44,461 nucleotides of DNA from positions 1 to 44,461 of the forward strand of contig NZ_JACTUZ010000021.1 in the NCBI RefSeq assembly GCF_014490445.1. Direction: 5' to 3'. Positions 18,337 to 26,790 of the stretch are shown here, piece by piece. How positions within the stretch are numbered: position 1 is the stretch's first letter; every line of letters starts with the position of its first letter. This DNA comes from Pseudoroseomonas ludipueritiae. Its GTDB lineage: Bacteria > Pseudomonadota > Alphaproteobacteria > Acetobacterales > Acetobacteraceae. The position numbers were made by a program, and so were the translations under genes. Under the pieces are notes generated by a model, which searched no databases, was not told the origin of the DNA, and saw only the letters and a program-made list of their open reading frames with translations.

Positions 18337-18425
18337 GGTGCCTGCTCCTCCGCCATGGGCCGGCGGCCCAGCAGGCTTCCTGTCCTAGCAGGCCGCCGCG
18401 CCCTGCGCAAAAACCGCCACGCTCA

Positions 18426-19193
18426 TTACGACAGCATGCGCGTATCGCCATCGACGCTGATGGCCTGGCCGGAGATGGTGCGGCCGCGCGGGCTGCACAG
18501 GAACAGGATTTGGTCCGCCAATTGTTGCGGCGTCACGTATTCCTTGATGGAGGTGAAGGAGAAGGCCATGGCCTCCATCTCGGCGAAGCTGATGCCGCGC
18601 TGCTGCGCTTTCGCTTCCAGCACCCGCCGCTGCCGGTCGCCCGCCACCAGTCCAGGCAGGATGGCGTTCACGCGGATGCCGGCCTCGCCCAGCTCAATGG
18701 CCAGGGACTTGGTGAAGCCGATGACGCCCCATTTCGCCGCCGCATAGGGCGCGCGCATGGCGAAGCCGAACTTCCCCGCGGCCGAGGATAGATTGACGAT
18801 CGAGGCATTGCCGCTGCTGCGAAGATGCGGAATGGCCAGCCGCGCGCAATTGAACTGGCTGGTGAGGCAGACATCGAGGCAACGGTCCCAGTCCTCGGCC
18901 GCGATCTCCTCCACCCGCCCGGTCGGACCTGCGATGCCGGCATTGTTCACCAGCACGTCCAGCCCGCCCATGCGCCCGGTGGCCTGGGCAAACAGCGCCG
19001 CCACCTGCGCGCGGTCCGCCACATCGGCCACCATGTGGCCGACCGCAGGGTCCAGCGTGCCCAGCCCTTCCGCGTCCAGGTCGCAGGTGAAGACCTGCGC
19101 GCCCTCGGCCAGGAAAGCCTCCACCACCGCGCGGCCGATGCCGTTGGCGCCGGCGGTGACCAGCACCCGCATTCCCTTGATGCCCAGATCCAT
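18426..19193 (-). CDS. SDR family NAD(P)-dependent oxidoreductase
   Basis: A classical 255-residue short-chain dehydrogenase. The cofactor motif AGANGIG is at about residues 14-20, NNAG at 83-86, and the catalytic Ser137, Tyr150 and Lys154 (YAAAK) are in the correct spacing. The C-terminus ISGQAISVDGD is typical of the 3-oxoacyl reductase-like branch. It follows the GntR gene by 24 bp on the minus strand and is therefore likely co-transcribed with it. It sits divergent from the liv-type importer and dehydrogenase/BKACE genes, so it probably oxidises or reduces a hydroxyl on the same imported compound. Confidence 0.92.
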   Translation of the reverse strand: MDLGIKGMRVLVTAGANGIGRAVVEAFLAEGAQVFTCDLDAEGLGTLDPAVGHMVADVADRAQVAALFAQATGRMGGLDVLVNNAGIAGPTGRVEEIAAEDWDRCLDVCLTSQFNCARLAIPHLRSSGNASIVNLSSAAGKFGFAMRAPYAAAKWGVIGFTKSLAIELGEAGIRVNAILPGLVAGDRQRRVLEAKAQQRGISFAEMEAMAFSFTSIKEYVTPQQLADQILFLCSPRGRTISGQAISVDGDTRMLS

Positions 19194-19217
19194 TCCTGTC
19201 TCCTCCCAACTCGGCGG

Positions 19218-19922
19218 TTATTCCGGCGGCAAGCCGCCGCGCGCGAGGATGAAGTCCCGCGCATTGCCGATGTCTTCCGCGATGGCGGCCCGCGCCGCCG
19301 CGCCATCCCCCATCCGAACCGCACGCGCCGCACGGGCGTGGAAGCCGACTGCGCCGCCACTGGCCAGGCGCTCCGGATTGGCGCGCAGGTCGAGGTTCAG
19401 GACCGGGCCGACCTTGAGCCAAAGGCGGTCGATCAGCTCCTCCAGCACCGGCAGGCCGGCGGCGGCATAGATGGCGAAGTGCAGTTCCTGGTTCAGCGCC
19501 ACGGCCTGCCCAGGGTCCGGAACGCGCCGCATCGCCTCGCCCCGGAAAGCGGCTTCGGCGGCCTCGATCCGTGCCAGATGCTCCGGCCCGCGCCGCTCCG
19601 CCGCGCATTGGGCGGCGAAGCCTTCCATCTCGATCCTCACCTCGGAAATCTGCCGGAACATGGGGGCCGTCATCACCGGCACCTGCACCACGCGATTCGG
19701 CGCCACTTCCAGCGCGCCATCGGCCACCAGCCGGTGCACCGCCTCCCGCACCGGCATCACGGAGACACCCAGCGCCTGCCCCACCGCGCGCAGCGACAGC
19801 CGCTCCCCCGGCGCGACGCGGCCGGAGACCAGCAGGCTGCGCAGATGCGCATGCACCGTCACCGCCAGGGTGCGGTGTTCCAGTTGGGGAAGATCGGCGA
19901 GGGCTGCGGTGCTGCGGGACAT
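19218..19922 (-). CDS. GntR family transcriptional regulator (FadR/FCD subfamily)
   Basis: A 234-residue regulator from ATG 19922; a TTG at 19937 would add five residues. The N-terminal winged helix is at about residues 12-75 (LSLRAVGQALGVSVMPVREAVHRL). The C-terminal FCD domain has metal-type ligands in MEGFAAQCAAE, LNQELHFAIYAAAG and GGAVGFHARAARAV. It is the first gene of a GntR-SDR pair and is divergent from the liv-type operon. The perfect palindrome CTGTGATCACAG (19963-19974) in the 162-bp divergent region is its probable operator. The inducer is likely an acid from the imported substrate's pathway. Confidence 0.92.
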   Translation of the reverse strand: MSRSTAALADLPQLEHRTLAVTVHAHLRSLLVSGRVAPGERLSLRAVGQALGVSVMPVREAVHRLVADGALEVAPNRVVQVPVMTAPMFRQISEVRIEMEGFAAQCAAERRGPEHLARIEAAEAAFRGEAMRRVPDPGQAVALNQELHFAIYAAAGLPVLEELIDRLWLKVGPVLNLDLRANPERLASGGAVGFHARAARAVRMGDGAAARAAIAEDIGNARDFILARGGLPPE

Positions 19923-19962
19923 TTCGGGGCTGGACAAAGTCTTTCAGGCTGGGCCAGCATGG

Positions 19963-19974
19963 CTGTGATCACAG
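19963..19974. promoter_or_regulatory. Perfect palindrome, candidate GntR operator
   Basis: CTGTGATCACAG is a 12-bp perfect palindrome 41 bp upstream of the gntR-type ATG and about 110 bp before the binding-protein ATG. Its position in a divergent regulator/operon interval suggests an FCD-GntR operator; the TGTGA/TCACA halves also resemble CRP-type half-sites, but their spacing is wrong for CRP. Confidence 0.5.
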
Positions 19975-20084
19975 ATTACGGCAAGCGCGAAGCGCGGCAG
20001 GAATCTGGATCAGGAAACTCAGAAGGAGCCGCCACAAGGCGGCCCAACGTCCGGATCGAACGCGAACAGGGAGGAATACCCTCG

Positions 20085-21338
20085 ATGCCGCCTGCCATGC
20101 CCATGACCCGCCGCGGCCTGATGGCCGGCGGCGCCGCCCTGCTCGGCACTGCCAGCCTCGCCCGCCCCGCGCTCTCCCAGGGCCAGTCCGATGTGCTGCG
20201 CATCGGGCACCTGACGCCGCGCACCGGCTTCCTCGGCCCGCTCGGCGAATTCGCGGTGCAGGCCGCCACACTGGCGATGGAGGAGGTGAACGCCGCCGGC
20301 GGCATCGCCGGGCGCAAGCTGGAAATCCTGTTCGAGGACAGCGTCAATCCGCAGACGGCCTCGGCCAAGGCAGAGCGCTATATCCAGCGCGAAAAGGTCG
20401 CCTGCATCGTCGGCGAGATCAATTCCGCCTCGGCACTGGCCATCGGCCAGGTGGTGCAGCGGGAGAAGGTGCTCTTCATCAATACCGGCGCCAATTCGGA
20501 TGCGCTGCGCGGCTCCGACTGCCGTCGCTACATGTTCCATACCGAGAGCCAGAACTCGATGATGGTGAAGACCGCCGGTCGCGCCATGCTCGACCAGGGT
20601 CTGGTGAAGGGCAAGAAATACTACGCGCTGAACGCCGACTATGCCTTTGGCCACGACCTCGCGCGCGTCGCCAAGGCCTATCTCGGCGCCAATGGCGGCA
20701 CGCCGGCGGGCGAGGACCTGGTGCCCACCGAACTCACCGACTTCTCGCCCTTCCTGCTGAAGATCCGGCAGGCACGGCCGGATGTGGTGATCGGCAATCT
20801 CGCCGGCGCGCAGGTCACGAACTTCCTGAAGCAGTACAGCGAATTCGGCCTGCGCTTCCCTGTGGCCGGCTTCGGCTTCGACACCGCGCTGGCCTGGGGC
20901 GCGGGTCCCGGCAACTTCCTCGGCACCTGGCCGACGGTCTGGCACCATCTGGTCCAGACTCCCTCGGCGAAGAAGTTCGCCGATGCCTATCGCGCCCGCT
21001 GGAAGCGCCCGCCGGAGAACCAGGCCTGGAGCGACTACACGGCCGTCAAGGTCATCGCGCAGTCGATGAACGAGCTGAAGAGCACCGATGCCACCAAGGT
21101 GGTGGAGCATCTGGAGAAGGGTGCGAAGTTCGACATCTCCAAGTCCCGCGAAGGCTATTTCCGCGCCCGCGACCATCAGCTGATGATGGAGCTTTATGCC
21201 ATCACCGCGCTGCCGGCCTCGCAGGTGAAGAACGAGTGGGACATCTTCTCCTCCTCCGCCGCCATTCCCGCCGCGGAGGAATCCCTGGAAGCCGTGGCCT
21301 CCACGCCGGAAGAGAATAGCTGCACCTTCCCGGCGTGA
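20085..21338 (+). CDS. Branched-chain amino acid-type ABC transporter substrate-binding protein
   Basis: A 417-residue binding protein of the Peripla_BP_6 (LivJ-like, HAAT) family. The ATG at 20085 has AGGGAGGA about 9 nt upstream. The signal peptide is residues 1 to about 35, with twin-arginine-like TRRGLMAGGAALLGTASLA. The mature part has the family blocks IGHLTPRTGFLGPLGEF, EEVNAAGGIAGRKLEILFED and ALNADYAFGHDLARVAKAYL. HAAT binding proteins carry amino acids, amides, urea or aromatic acids, so the name does not fix the ligand. A 6-bp GCCGCC/GGCGGC hairpin (20028-20043) lies in the leader. It heads the plus-strand operon. Confidence 0.93.
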   Translation: MPPAMPMTRRGLMAGGAALLGTASLARPALSQGQSDVLRIGHLTPRTGFLGPLGEFAVQAATLAMEEVNAAGGIAGRKLEILFEDSVNPQTASAKAERYIQREKVACIVGEINSASALAIGQVVQREKVLFINTGANSDALRGSDCRRYMFHTESQNSMMVKTAGRAMLDQGLVKGKKYYALNADYAFGHDLARVAKAYLGANGGTPAGEDLVPTELTDFSPFLLKIRQARPDVVIGNLAGAQVTNFLKQYSEFGLRFPVAGFGFDTALAWGAGPGNFLGTWPTVWHHLVQTPSAKKFADAYRARWKRPPENQAWSDYTAVKVIAQSMNELKSTDATKVVEHLEKGAKFDISKSREGYFRARDHQLMMELYAITALPASQVKNEWDIFSSSAAIPAAEESLEAVASTPEENSCTFPA

Positions 21339-21375
21339 TGCCAGCGGGCTGAGGCCCCTCGCCGAGCCAGCCCTT

Positions 21376-21403
21376 GCGCCCGCCCTTTCCCTGGGGCGGG
21401 CGC
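21376..21403 (+). other. 10-bp intercistronic hairpin between binding protein and permease
   Basis: GCGCCCGCCC (21376-21385) pairs perfectly with GGGCGGGCGC (21394-21403) across an 8-nt loop, within the 87-bp gap after the binding-protein stop. It has no U tract. In such operons a hairpin here protects the upstream message or partly ends transcription, giving excess binding protein. Confidence 0.55.
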
Positions 21404-21425
21404 GCCGGATGCGGGAGCATGCATC

Positions 21426-22301
21426 GTGGAACTCGTCTTTATTCTGGAGCAGGTTCTGAATGGCCTGCTCATCGGCGCCTATTACCTGCTGATCGCGCTG
21501 GGCCTGTCGCTGATCTTCAGCCTCGGCGGCGTGGTCAATCTGGCGCATGGCGCCTTCTATGCCATCGGCGCCTATATCACCGTCGCGGTCTCGCCCTACA
21601 TCGGCTTCGGCGGCGCGCTGATCGCTTCTCCCGTGCTGGTGGCGATGCTGGGGCTGCTGGTGGAGCGCTTCCTGCTCCGCCGCTTCTATCGTGGCGACCC
21701 GATCCTCAGCCTGCTGCTGACCTTCGGCCTGGCCATGGTGGCGGAACAGACGCTGCGCATGATCTTTGGCGCCGCGCCTGTGCCTTTCTCCATCCCGCTC
21801 TGGTTGCGCGGGCAGATCTTCCTGGGTGACTTCATCTATTCCCAGTACCGGCTGATCATCCTGGCGGTGGCCGTGCTCTGTGTCGCCGCGCTCTGGGTTC
21901 TGCTGCGCCGCACCGCCTTCGGGCGCGTGGTGCGCGCGGGTGTCCAGAACCCGGACATGGTCGCGGCGCTCGGCATCTCCCTGAAGCCCTACATGACGGC
22001 GGTGGTGATGATCGCGGTCGGCCTCGCCGCCCTGGCCGGCACCATGATGGCGCCCGTCACCGGCGTGCATCCGGCCATGGGCGCCGAGATCCTCACCTTT
22101 GCCTTCGTGGTTGTCGTGATTGGCGGGCTGGGCTCCTTCTGGGGCGTGGTGCTGGCCGCCGTGGTGGTGGGCGTGGTGCGCGGCCTCGCCGCCTATGCCT
22201 TCCCGCCCGCCACGGAAGCCGCCGTCTACCTGCTGATGGTCCTGGTGCTGCTGCTGCGCCCGCGCGGGCTGCTCGGCGAGCGTATCCAGAGGTTCGAGTG
22301 A
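21426..22301 (+). CDS. Branched-chain amino acid-type ABC permease (LivH family)
   Basis: A 291-residue integral membrane permease. It starts at GTG 21426 with GGGAG 8 nt upstream. The LivH pattern is clear: LNGLLIGAYYLLIALGLSLI, the NLAHGAFYAIGAY signature, LLRRTAFGRVVRAGVQNPDM as the cytoplasmic coupling loop, and a final LLLRPRGLLGERIQR. About eight membrane segments are expected. It overlaps the next gene by 4 bp (GTGA). It pairs with the LivM domain of the downstream fusion to make the channel. Confidence 0.93.
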   Translation: MELVFILEQVLNGLLIGAYYLLIALGLSLIFSLGGVVNLAHGAFYAIGAYITVAVSPYIGFGGALIASPVLVAMLGLLVERFLLRRFYRGDPILSLLLTFGLAMVAEQTLRMIFGAAPVPFSIPLWLRGQIFLGDFIYSQYRLIILAVAVLCVAALWVLLRRTAFGRVVRAGVQNPDMVAALGISLKPYMTAVVMIAVGLAALAGTMMAPVTGVHPAMGAEILTFAFVVVVIGGLGSFWGVVLAAVVVGVVRGLAAYAFPPATEAAVYLLMVLVLLLRPRGLLGERIQRFE

Positions 22302-24886
22302 CGCCCATGCACCACGCCCCCCGTCCCCCCGGTCCCGCGGAGGATTCGCCGATGACCCCGGTGCCCCGGCCTTCCATGCTGCGCGAGATCCGCCCCCTGC
22401 TGGTGGTGCTCGCCTGCCTGGTGGCGCTGCCCTTCCTGATGGACCTGGTCGGCCTGACCATGACCACGGCCACCGATGTGGTGGTCTTCGCCCTGGCCGT
22501 GATGGGGCTGAACATCCTCGTCGGCTGGACCGGGCTGGTCTCCTTCGGCCATGGCGCCTGGTTCGGCATCGGCGCCTATGCGGCGGCGCTGCTCCAGCGC
22601 CACTTCCTGCCCAATGACATGCTGCTGCCGGCCATCGGCGCTGTGGTCATCGTGGCGGTGTTTTCCGCCCTCGCGGGGGCGCTGATCCTGCGGCGGCGCG
22701 GTGTGTATTTCTCGCTGCTGACGCTGGCCTTCACCGCCATGCTCTTCGCCATCGCCTTCCGCTGGACGGAGCTGACGGGTGGCGAGAACGGGCTGGGCAA
22801 TGTCCGCCGCTGGGCGGTGCTGGACAATGCCAACCTCTACTACGCCGTTGTGGCCGCTTTGGCCTTCGTGGTGCTGCTGGGGCTATGGCGCTTCCACAAT
22901 TCCCCTGCCGGCAGCGTGCTCGTCGCCATCCGGGAGAATGAGCAGCGCGCCGGCTTCCTGGGCTACCACACCAACCGCTATAAGCTGCTGGCCTTCACCA
23001 TCTCCGCCAGCATCACCGGCTTCGCGGGCGTGCTGAGCGTCTTCAACCACCGCTTCGCCTCCGCCGACCCGATCGGCATCGCCTTCTCCGGCGAATTGCT
23101 GGCGATGGTGGTGATCGGCGGCATGCGCTCCTTCCTCGGGCCGGCCCTGGGCGCCCTCTTCTACATCATGTTCCGGGAGCTGCTCTCCACCTACACAGCC
23201 AACTGGTTGCTGGTTTTCGGCCTGCTCTTCGTCGGCTTCATCATCTTCTCGCCGGATGGGCTGGTGGGCGTGGCGAAGCGCGTGCTGGCGCCCTTCCGTC
23301 CCAAGCCTCCGGAGGAAGCCGCCGCCATGGCCGCGCGCCAGGCCGGCAGCAGCGGCCGCATCCCTCAGCGCTTCATCCGCGAGGGCAGCAGCAATGGCCC
23401 CGTGCTGGCGGCCGAGGGCATGGTCAAGAGCTTCGGCGCCGTCCGTGCCGTGCGCGATGTCTCCTTCGCCGTGGAGGACCGCCGGCTGCATGCGCTGATC
23501 GGCCCCAATGGCGCGGGCAAGACCACGGCCTTCAACCTGCTCTCCGGCATGTTCCCGCTCAACAGCGGGCGGGTGATGCTGGATGGCCAGCGGGTGGACG
23601 GCATGGAACCGCATGCCATTACCCAGGCCGGGCTCGGCCGCTCCTTCCAGATCACCAATCTCTTCGCTGGCCTTTCGGTGGAGGAGAATATCCGCCTGGC
23701 CGTCCAGGCCCGGCACCCGGCCCGCTTCAGCCTCTTCCGCGATGCCCGGCGCATCCAGGATCTACGTGCCGATACCGCCGAGCTGCTGCGCTGGACCGGC
23801 ATGGCCGGGGTGGAACAGGCGGAGGCCGGCAGCCTCTCCTATGGCGGCCAGCGGTTGCTGGACATGGGGTTGGCGCTGGCGACGCGCCCGCGCATCCTGC
23901 TGCTGGACGAACCCCTGGCCGGCCTCGCCGCCGCCGAGCGGCAGCGGGTGGGCGACCTGATCAAGACGCTCTCCGCCGATATCCCGGTGCTGCTGGTGGA
24001 GCATGACATCGACCGCGTCTTCCGCATGGCCGACCGCGTGACGGTGATGGCGGATGGCGAGGTGCTGGTGGATGGCTCCGTGGACGAGGCGCGGCACGAT
24101 GAGAAGGTGCAGGCCGTCTATCTCGGCTCCGGCTCTGAGGCCATCGCCGCCAAGCCGCGCCCCAGCGCCGCCACAGGCGAGCCGCTGCTGGCGATGGAGA
24201 AGGTCAATACCTTCTACGGCAAGTCGCATATCCTGAACGACGTGTCGCTCAAGGTGGACCGGGGCGAGATTGTCGCCCTGCTCGGCCGCAACGGTGCCGG
24301 CAAGTCCACGTTGCTCAAGACCTTGATGGGCACGCCGCGCCCGGCTTCTGGCAGCATCACGCTCGCCGGGCAGCAACTCGCCGGGCTCAGCACGGACCGC
24401 ATCGCGCGCAGCGGCATCGGCTACGTGCCGCAGGGGCGTGCACTCTTCGCCGGCATGACGGTGGCGGAGAACCTGGGACTGGGGCGGCTCAAGCGCATCA
24501 CCGGCGCCGGGATGCACTGGGAGGAAGAACGCATCCTCCAATTCTTCCCCCGGCTGCGGGAGCGGTGGAACGTAGCCGCCGACCGCCTTTCCGGCGGCGA
24601 GCAGCAGATGGTCGCGGTGGCCCGCGCCCTGTCCGGCGACACCCGCCTGCTGTTGCTGGACGAACCTTTCGAGGGCCTCTCCCCCGCCGTGACAGAGGAG
24701 CTGTTCGAAACCTTCGACCAGCTGCGCCAGGAAGTCTCGATCATCATCGTTGACCATCATCTCGACCTCGCCCTCGCGCTCTCCGACCGCACGGTGGCGC
24801 TGGAGCGCGGCACGGTGCAGTGGACGGGCGCGAGCCGCCTGCTGCGCGAGGACCAGGAACTGCGGCGAAAGGTGCTTTGGCTTTGA
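22298..24886 (+). CDS. Fused LivM permease - LivG ATPase - LivF ATPase
   Basis: An uninterrupted 862-residue protein joining three normally separate subunits. Residues about 25-330 are a LivM-type permease (NILVGWTGLVSFGHGAWFGI; SAGSVLVAIRENEQRA-type coupling loop; end FSPDGLVGVAKRV). A linker of about 40 residues follows. The LivG-type ATPase spans about 365-610, with Walker A GPNGAGKT at 402-409, signature SYGGQ at 514-518 and Walker B Asp537-Glu538. The LivF-type ATPase spans about 628-862, with Walker A GRNGAGKST at 663-671, LSGGEQQM at 764-771 and Walker B Asp788-Glu789. GTG 22298 overlaps the LivH stop; ATG 22352, with GGAGG 8 nt upstream, is a strong alternative start. One chain would provide half the channel and both motor domains. 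Confidence 0.92.
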   Translation: MTPMHHAPRPPGPAEDSPMTPVPRPSMLREIRPLLVVLACLVALPFLMDLVGLTMTTATDVVVFALAVMGLNILVGWTGLVSFGHGAWFGIGAYAAALLQRHFLPNDMLLPAIGAVVIVAVFSALAGALILRRRGVYFSLLTLAFTAMLFAIAFRWTELTGGENGLGNVRRWAVLDNANLYYAVVAALAFVVLLGLWRFHNSPAGSVLVAIRENEQRAGFLGYHTNRYKLLAFTISASITGFAGVLSVFNHRFASADPIGIAFSGELLAMVVIGGMRSFLGPALGALFYIMFRELLSTYTANWLLVFGLLFVGFIIFSPDGLVGVAKRVLAPFRPKPPEEAAAMAARQAGSSGRIPQRFIREGSSNGPVLAAEGMVKSFGAVRAVRDVSFAVEDRRLHALIGPNGAGKTTAFNLLSGMFPLNSGRVMLDGQRVDGMEPHAITQAGLGRSFQITNLFAGLSVEENIRLAVQARHPARFSLFRDARRIQDLRADTAELLRWTGMAGVEQAEAGSLSYGGQRLLDMGLALATRPRILLLDEPLAGLAAAERQRVGDLIKTLSADIPVLLVEHDIDRVFRMADRVTVMADGEVLVDGSVDEARHDEKVQAVYLGSGSEAIAAKPRPSAATGEPLLAMEKVNTFYGKSHILNDVSLKVDRGEIVALLGRNGAGKSTLLKTLMGTPRPASGSITLAGQQLAGLSTDRIARSGIGYVPQGRALFAGMTVAENLGLGRLKRITGAGMHWEEERILQFFPRLRERWNVAADRLSGGEQQMVAVARALSGDTRLLLLDEPFEGLSPAVTEELFETFDQLRQEVSIIIVDHHLDLALALSDRTVALERGTVQWTGASRLLREDQELRRKVLWL

Positions 24887-25809
24887 CGGAAACGGTTGCC
24901 ATCATCGGCACGGGCCTGATTGGCCGTGCCTGGGCGATGATCTTTGCCCGCGCCGGCTGGCAGGTGCGGCTATGGGACCCGGTGGAAGGCGTGGCGGCGG
25001 GTGCCGTCGGCCTCTGCGCCACCGGGCTTCAGGATCTGGCCGAGGCCGGGCTCTGCCCTGCACCGGCGGAGGCCGCCATCCGCATCACGGCGGCGGCGAG
25101 CCTGGAAGAAGCCGTGGCGGAAGCCAGCTTCGTGCAGGAGAACGGCCCGGAAGCCCTGGAGGTGAAACAGGCGCTCTTCGCAGCGCTCGACGCCGCTGCG
25201 CCGCCGGAAGCGATCCTGGCTTCCTCCTCCTCCGCCATCCGCTGCTCCCTCTTCACCGAGGCATTGTCGGGGCGGGCGCGGTGCCTGATCGGGCATCCGG
25301 TCAATCCGCCGCATCTGATCCCTCTGGTGGAACTCTCCGGCGCGGAATGGACGGCGCCGGAAACCATCGCGCGTGCCCGCGCCATCTATGCCGCCATCGG
25401 TCAGGTGCCCATCGCGGTGCTGAAGGAAGTGGAAGGCTTCATCCTCAACCGCCTTCAGGGCGCGCTGCTGGCGGAGGCCTTCCGGCTGGTGTCGGAAGGC
25501 TATGTCACGCCGCAGGACCTGGACCATACGGTGAAGGACGGGCTCGGCCTGCGCTGGTCCTTTATGGGGCCTTTCGAGACCATCGAGCTGAATGCGCCCG
25601 GTGGCATCCCCGATTACTGCGCGCGCTACACCGGCTTCTACAAGCGCCTGGCCGCCGAGCCAGCCCCGCCCAGCGTCTATGGCGAGGCAGCGACGGCGGC
25701 CATCCTGGCGCAATGGCAACCGGCCGCCGACCCGGCCACCAAGATGCGCTGGCGCGACCGCCGTCTGGCCGCCCTACGCGCCCATAAACAGCAAGAGAAC
25801 GAGGACTGA
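24883..25809 (+). CDS. 3-hydroxyacyl-CoA dehydrogenase family protein (lambda-crystallin/L-gulonate 3-dehydrogenase-like)
   Basis: A 308-residue NAD-dependent dehydrogenase. TTG 24883 overlaps the transporter stop and places the Rossmann motif VAIIGTGLIGRAWAMIFARA at residue 5, as in the family; the open frame upstream overlaps the ATPase. ASSSSAIRCSLFTEAL, CLIGHPVNPPHLIPLVEL with its catalytic-type His, and EGFILNRLQGALLAEAFRLV follow. These and the FMGPFETIELNAPGGI block resemble lambda-crystallin homologues and L-carnitine dehydrogenases, which oxidise a beta-hydroxy acid to a beta-keto acid. It lies 3 nt before a BKACE gene, whose family consumes beta-keto acids, so the two probably act in sequence. 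Confidence 0.9.
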   Translation: MTETVAIIGTGLIGRAWAMIFARAGWQVRLWDPVEGVAAGAVGLCATGLQDLAEAGLCPAPAEAAIRITAAASLEEAVAEASFVQENGPEALEVKQALFAALDAAAPPEAILASSSSAIRCSLFTEALSGRARCLIGHPVNPPHLIPLVELSGAEWTAPETIARARAIYAAIGQVPIAVLKEVEGFILNRLQGALLAEAFRLVSEGYVTPQDLDHTVKDGLGLRWSFMGPFETIELNAPGGIPDYCARYTGFYKRLAAEPAPPSVYGEAATAAILAQWQPAADPATKMRWRDRRLAALRAHKQQENED

Positions 25810-25812
25810 TCC

Positions 25813-26742
25813 ATGGCCGCGAAGCGGAAGGTCATCATCACCTGCGCCGTGACGGGTGCGATTCACACGCCCAGCATGTCGCCCTACCTGCCGATCACGG
25901 CGGAGCAGATCGCCGATGCCGCCGTGGGCGCGGCGGAGGCCGGCGCGGCCATCGTCCACCTGCATGCGCGCAACCCGCAGAACGGGCAGCCGGACCAATC
26001 CCCCGAAGCCTTCGCGCCCTTCCTGAAGGTGATCAAGCAGCGTTCCGACTGCGTGGTGAACCTGACCACCGGCGGCGCGCCCACCATGACGATCGAGGAG
26101 CGCGTGCGCCCGGCCGCCACCTACAAGCCGGAAGTCGCCAGCCTGAACATGGGCAGCATGAACTTCGGCCTCTTCGGCATGCTGGACCGCTTCAAGGAAT
26201 TCCAGCACCAGTGGGAGAAGGATTACCTCTCCGAAAAGGGCATCATCTTCCGCAACAGCTTCGCGGATATCGAGTATATCCTGACCACCTGCGCCGCCAA
26301 TGGCACGCGCTTCGAGTTCGAGTGCTACGACACCGCCCACCTGCACAACCTGAAGTATTTCTTCGACCAGGGCATCGTGAAGGGGCCGCTCTTCATCCAG
26401 ACGGTCTTCGGCCTGCGCGGCGGTATCGGTGCGCATCCGGACGAGGTGATGCACATGAAGCGCACCGCCGACCGGCTCTTCGGCGATAATTACCGCTGGT
26501 CCGTGCTGGGCGCCGGGCGCAACCAGCTGCCTATCGCGGCCATGGCGGCGGCCATGGGCGGGCATATCCGCGTGGGCCTGGAAGACAGCCTCTGGGCCGG
26601 CGCCGGGCGGCTGGCGGAAACAAACGCGGAGCAGGTGCGTCTTGCTTGCAAGATCGTCGAGGGCCTGGGCCTCGAGGTCGCCCGGCCGGATGAGGCGCGC
26701 GAGATGCTGGCACTCAAGGGCGCCCATGACGTGAACTTCTGA
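25813..26742 (+). CDS. Beta-keto acid cleavage enzyme (BKACE, DUF849 family)
   Basis: A 309-residue TIM-barrel enzyme of the BKACE family, founded by 3-keto-5-aminohexanoate cleavage enzyme. The reaction is beta-keto acid plus acetyl-CoA to acetoacetate plus an acyl-CoA. The N-terminus VIITCAVTGAIHTPSMSPYL is diagnostic. The zinc-binding His49 and His51 are in VHLHARNP, and the conserved acidic ligand is in RVGLEDSLWAG near the C-terminus. Spacing to the preceding dehydrogenase is 3 nt and GAGGA precedes the ATG. The substrate is set by a few active-site residues that I cannot assign; a carnitine-like or other beta-keto acid is possible. It is the last gene of the operon, before a strong hairpin. 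Confidence 0.93.
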   Translation: MAAKRKVIITCAVTGAIHTPSMSPYLPITAEQIADAAVGAAEAGAAIVHLHARNPQNGQPDQSPEAFAPFLKVIKQRSDCVVNLTTGGAPTMTIEERVRPAATYKPEVASLNMGSMNFGLFGMLDRFKEFQHQWEKDYLSEKGIIFRNSFADIEYILTTCAANGTRFEFECYDTAHLHNLKYFFDQGIVKGPLFIQTVFGLRGGIGAHPDEVMHMKRTADRLFGDNYRWSVLGAGRNQLPIAAMAAAMGGHIRVGLEDSLWAGAGRLAETNAEQVRLACKIVEGLGLEVARPDEAREMLALKGAHDVNF

Positions 26743-26750
26743 GACACCCT

Positions 26751-26781
26751 GCCCGGCTCCGCGCCTGCTGTGGAGCCGGGC
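26751..26781. terminator. 10-bp bidirectional terminator-type hairpin
   Basis: GCCCGGCTCC (26751-26760) pairs perfectly with GGAGCCGGGC (26772-26781) around an 11-nt loop. It fills the gap between the BKACE stop (26742) and the convergent Bug stop (26791). Confidence 0.65.
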
Positions 26782-26790
26782 CGCACTGCC

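Noticed and set aside
17291-18451. Upstream extension of the hypothetical gene before scpA
   Set aside because: The frame overlaps the recombinase gene and is low-complexity; the start at 17290 fits the 11-bp intergenic spacing.
18825-20084. Upstream extension of the Liv-type binding protein on the plus strand
   Set aside because: It overlaps the GntR and SDR genes antisense, and the real ATG at 20085 has a good ribosome site and a signal peptide.
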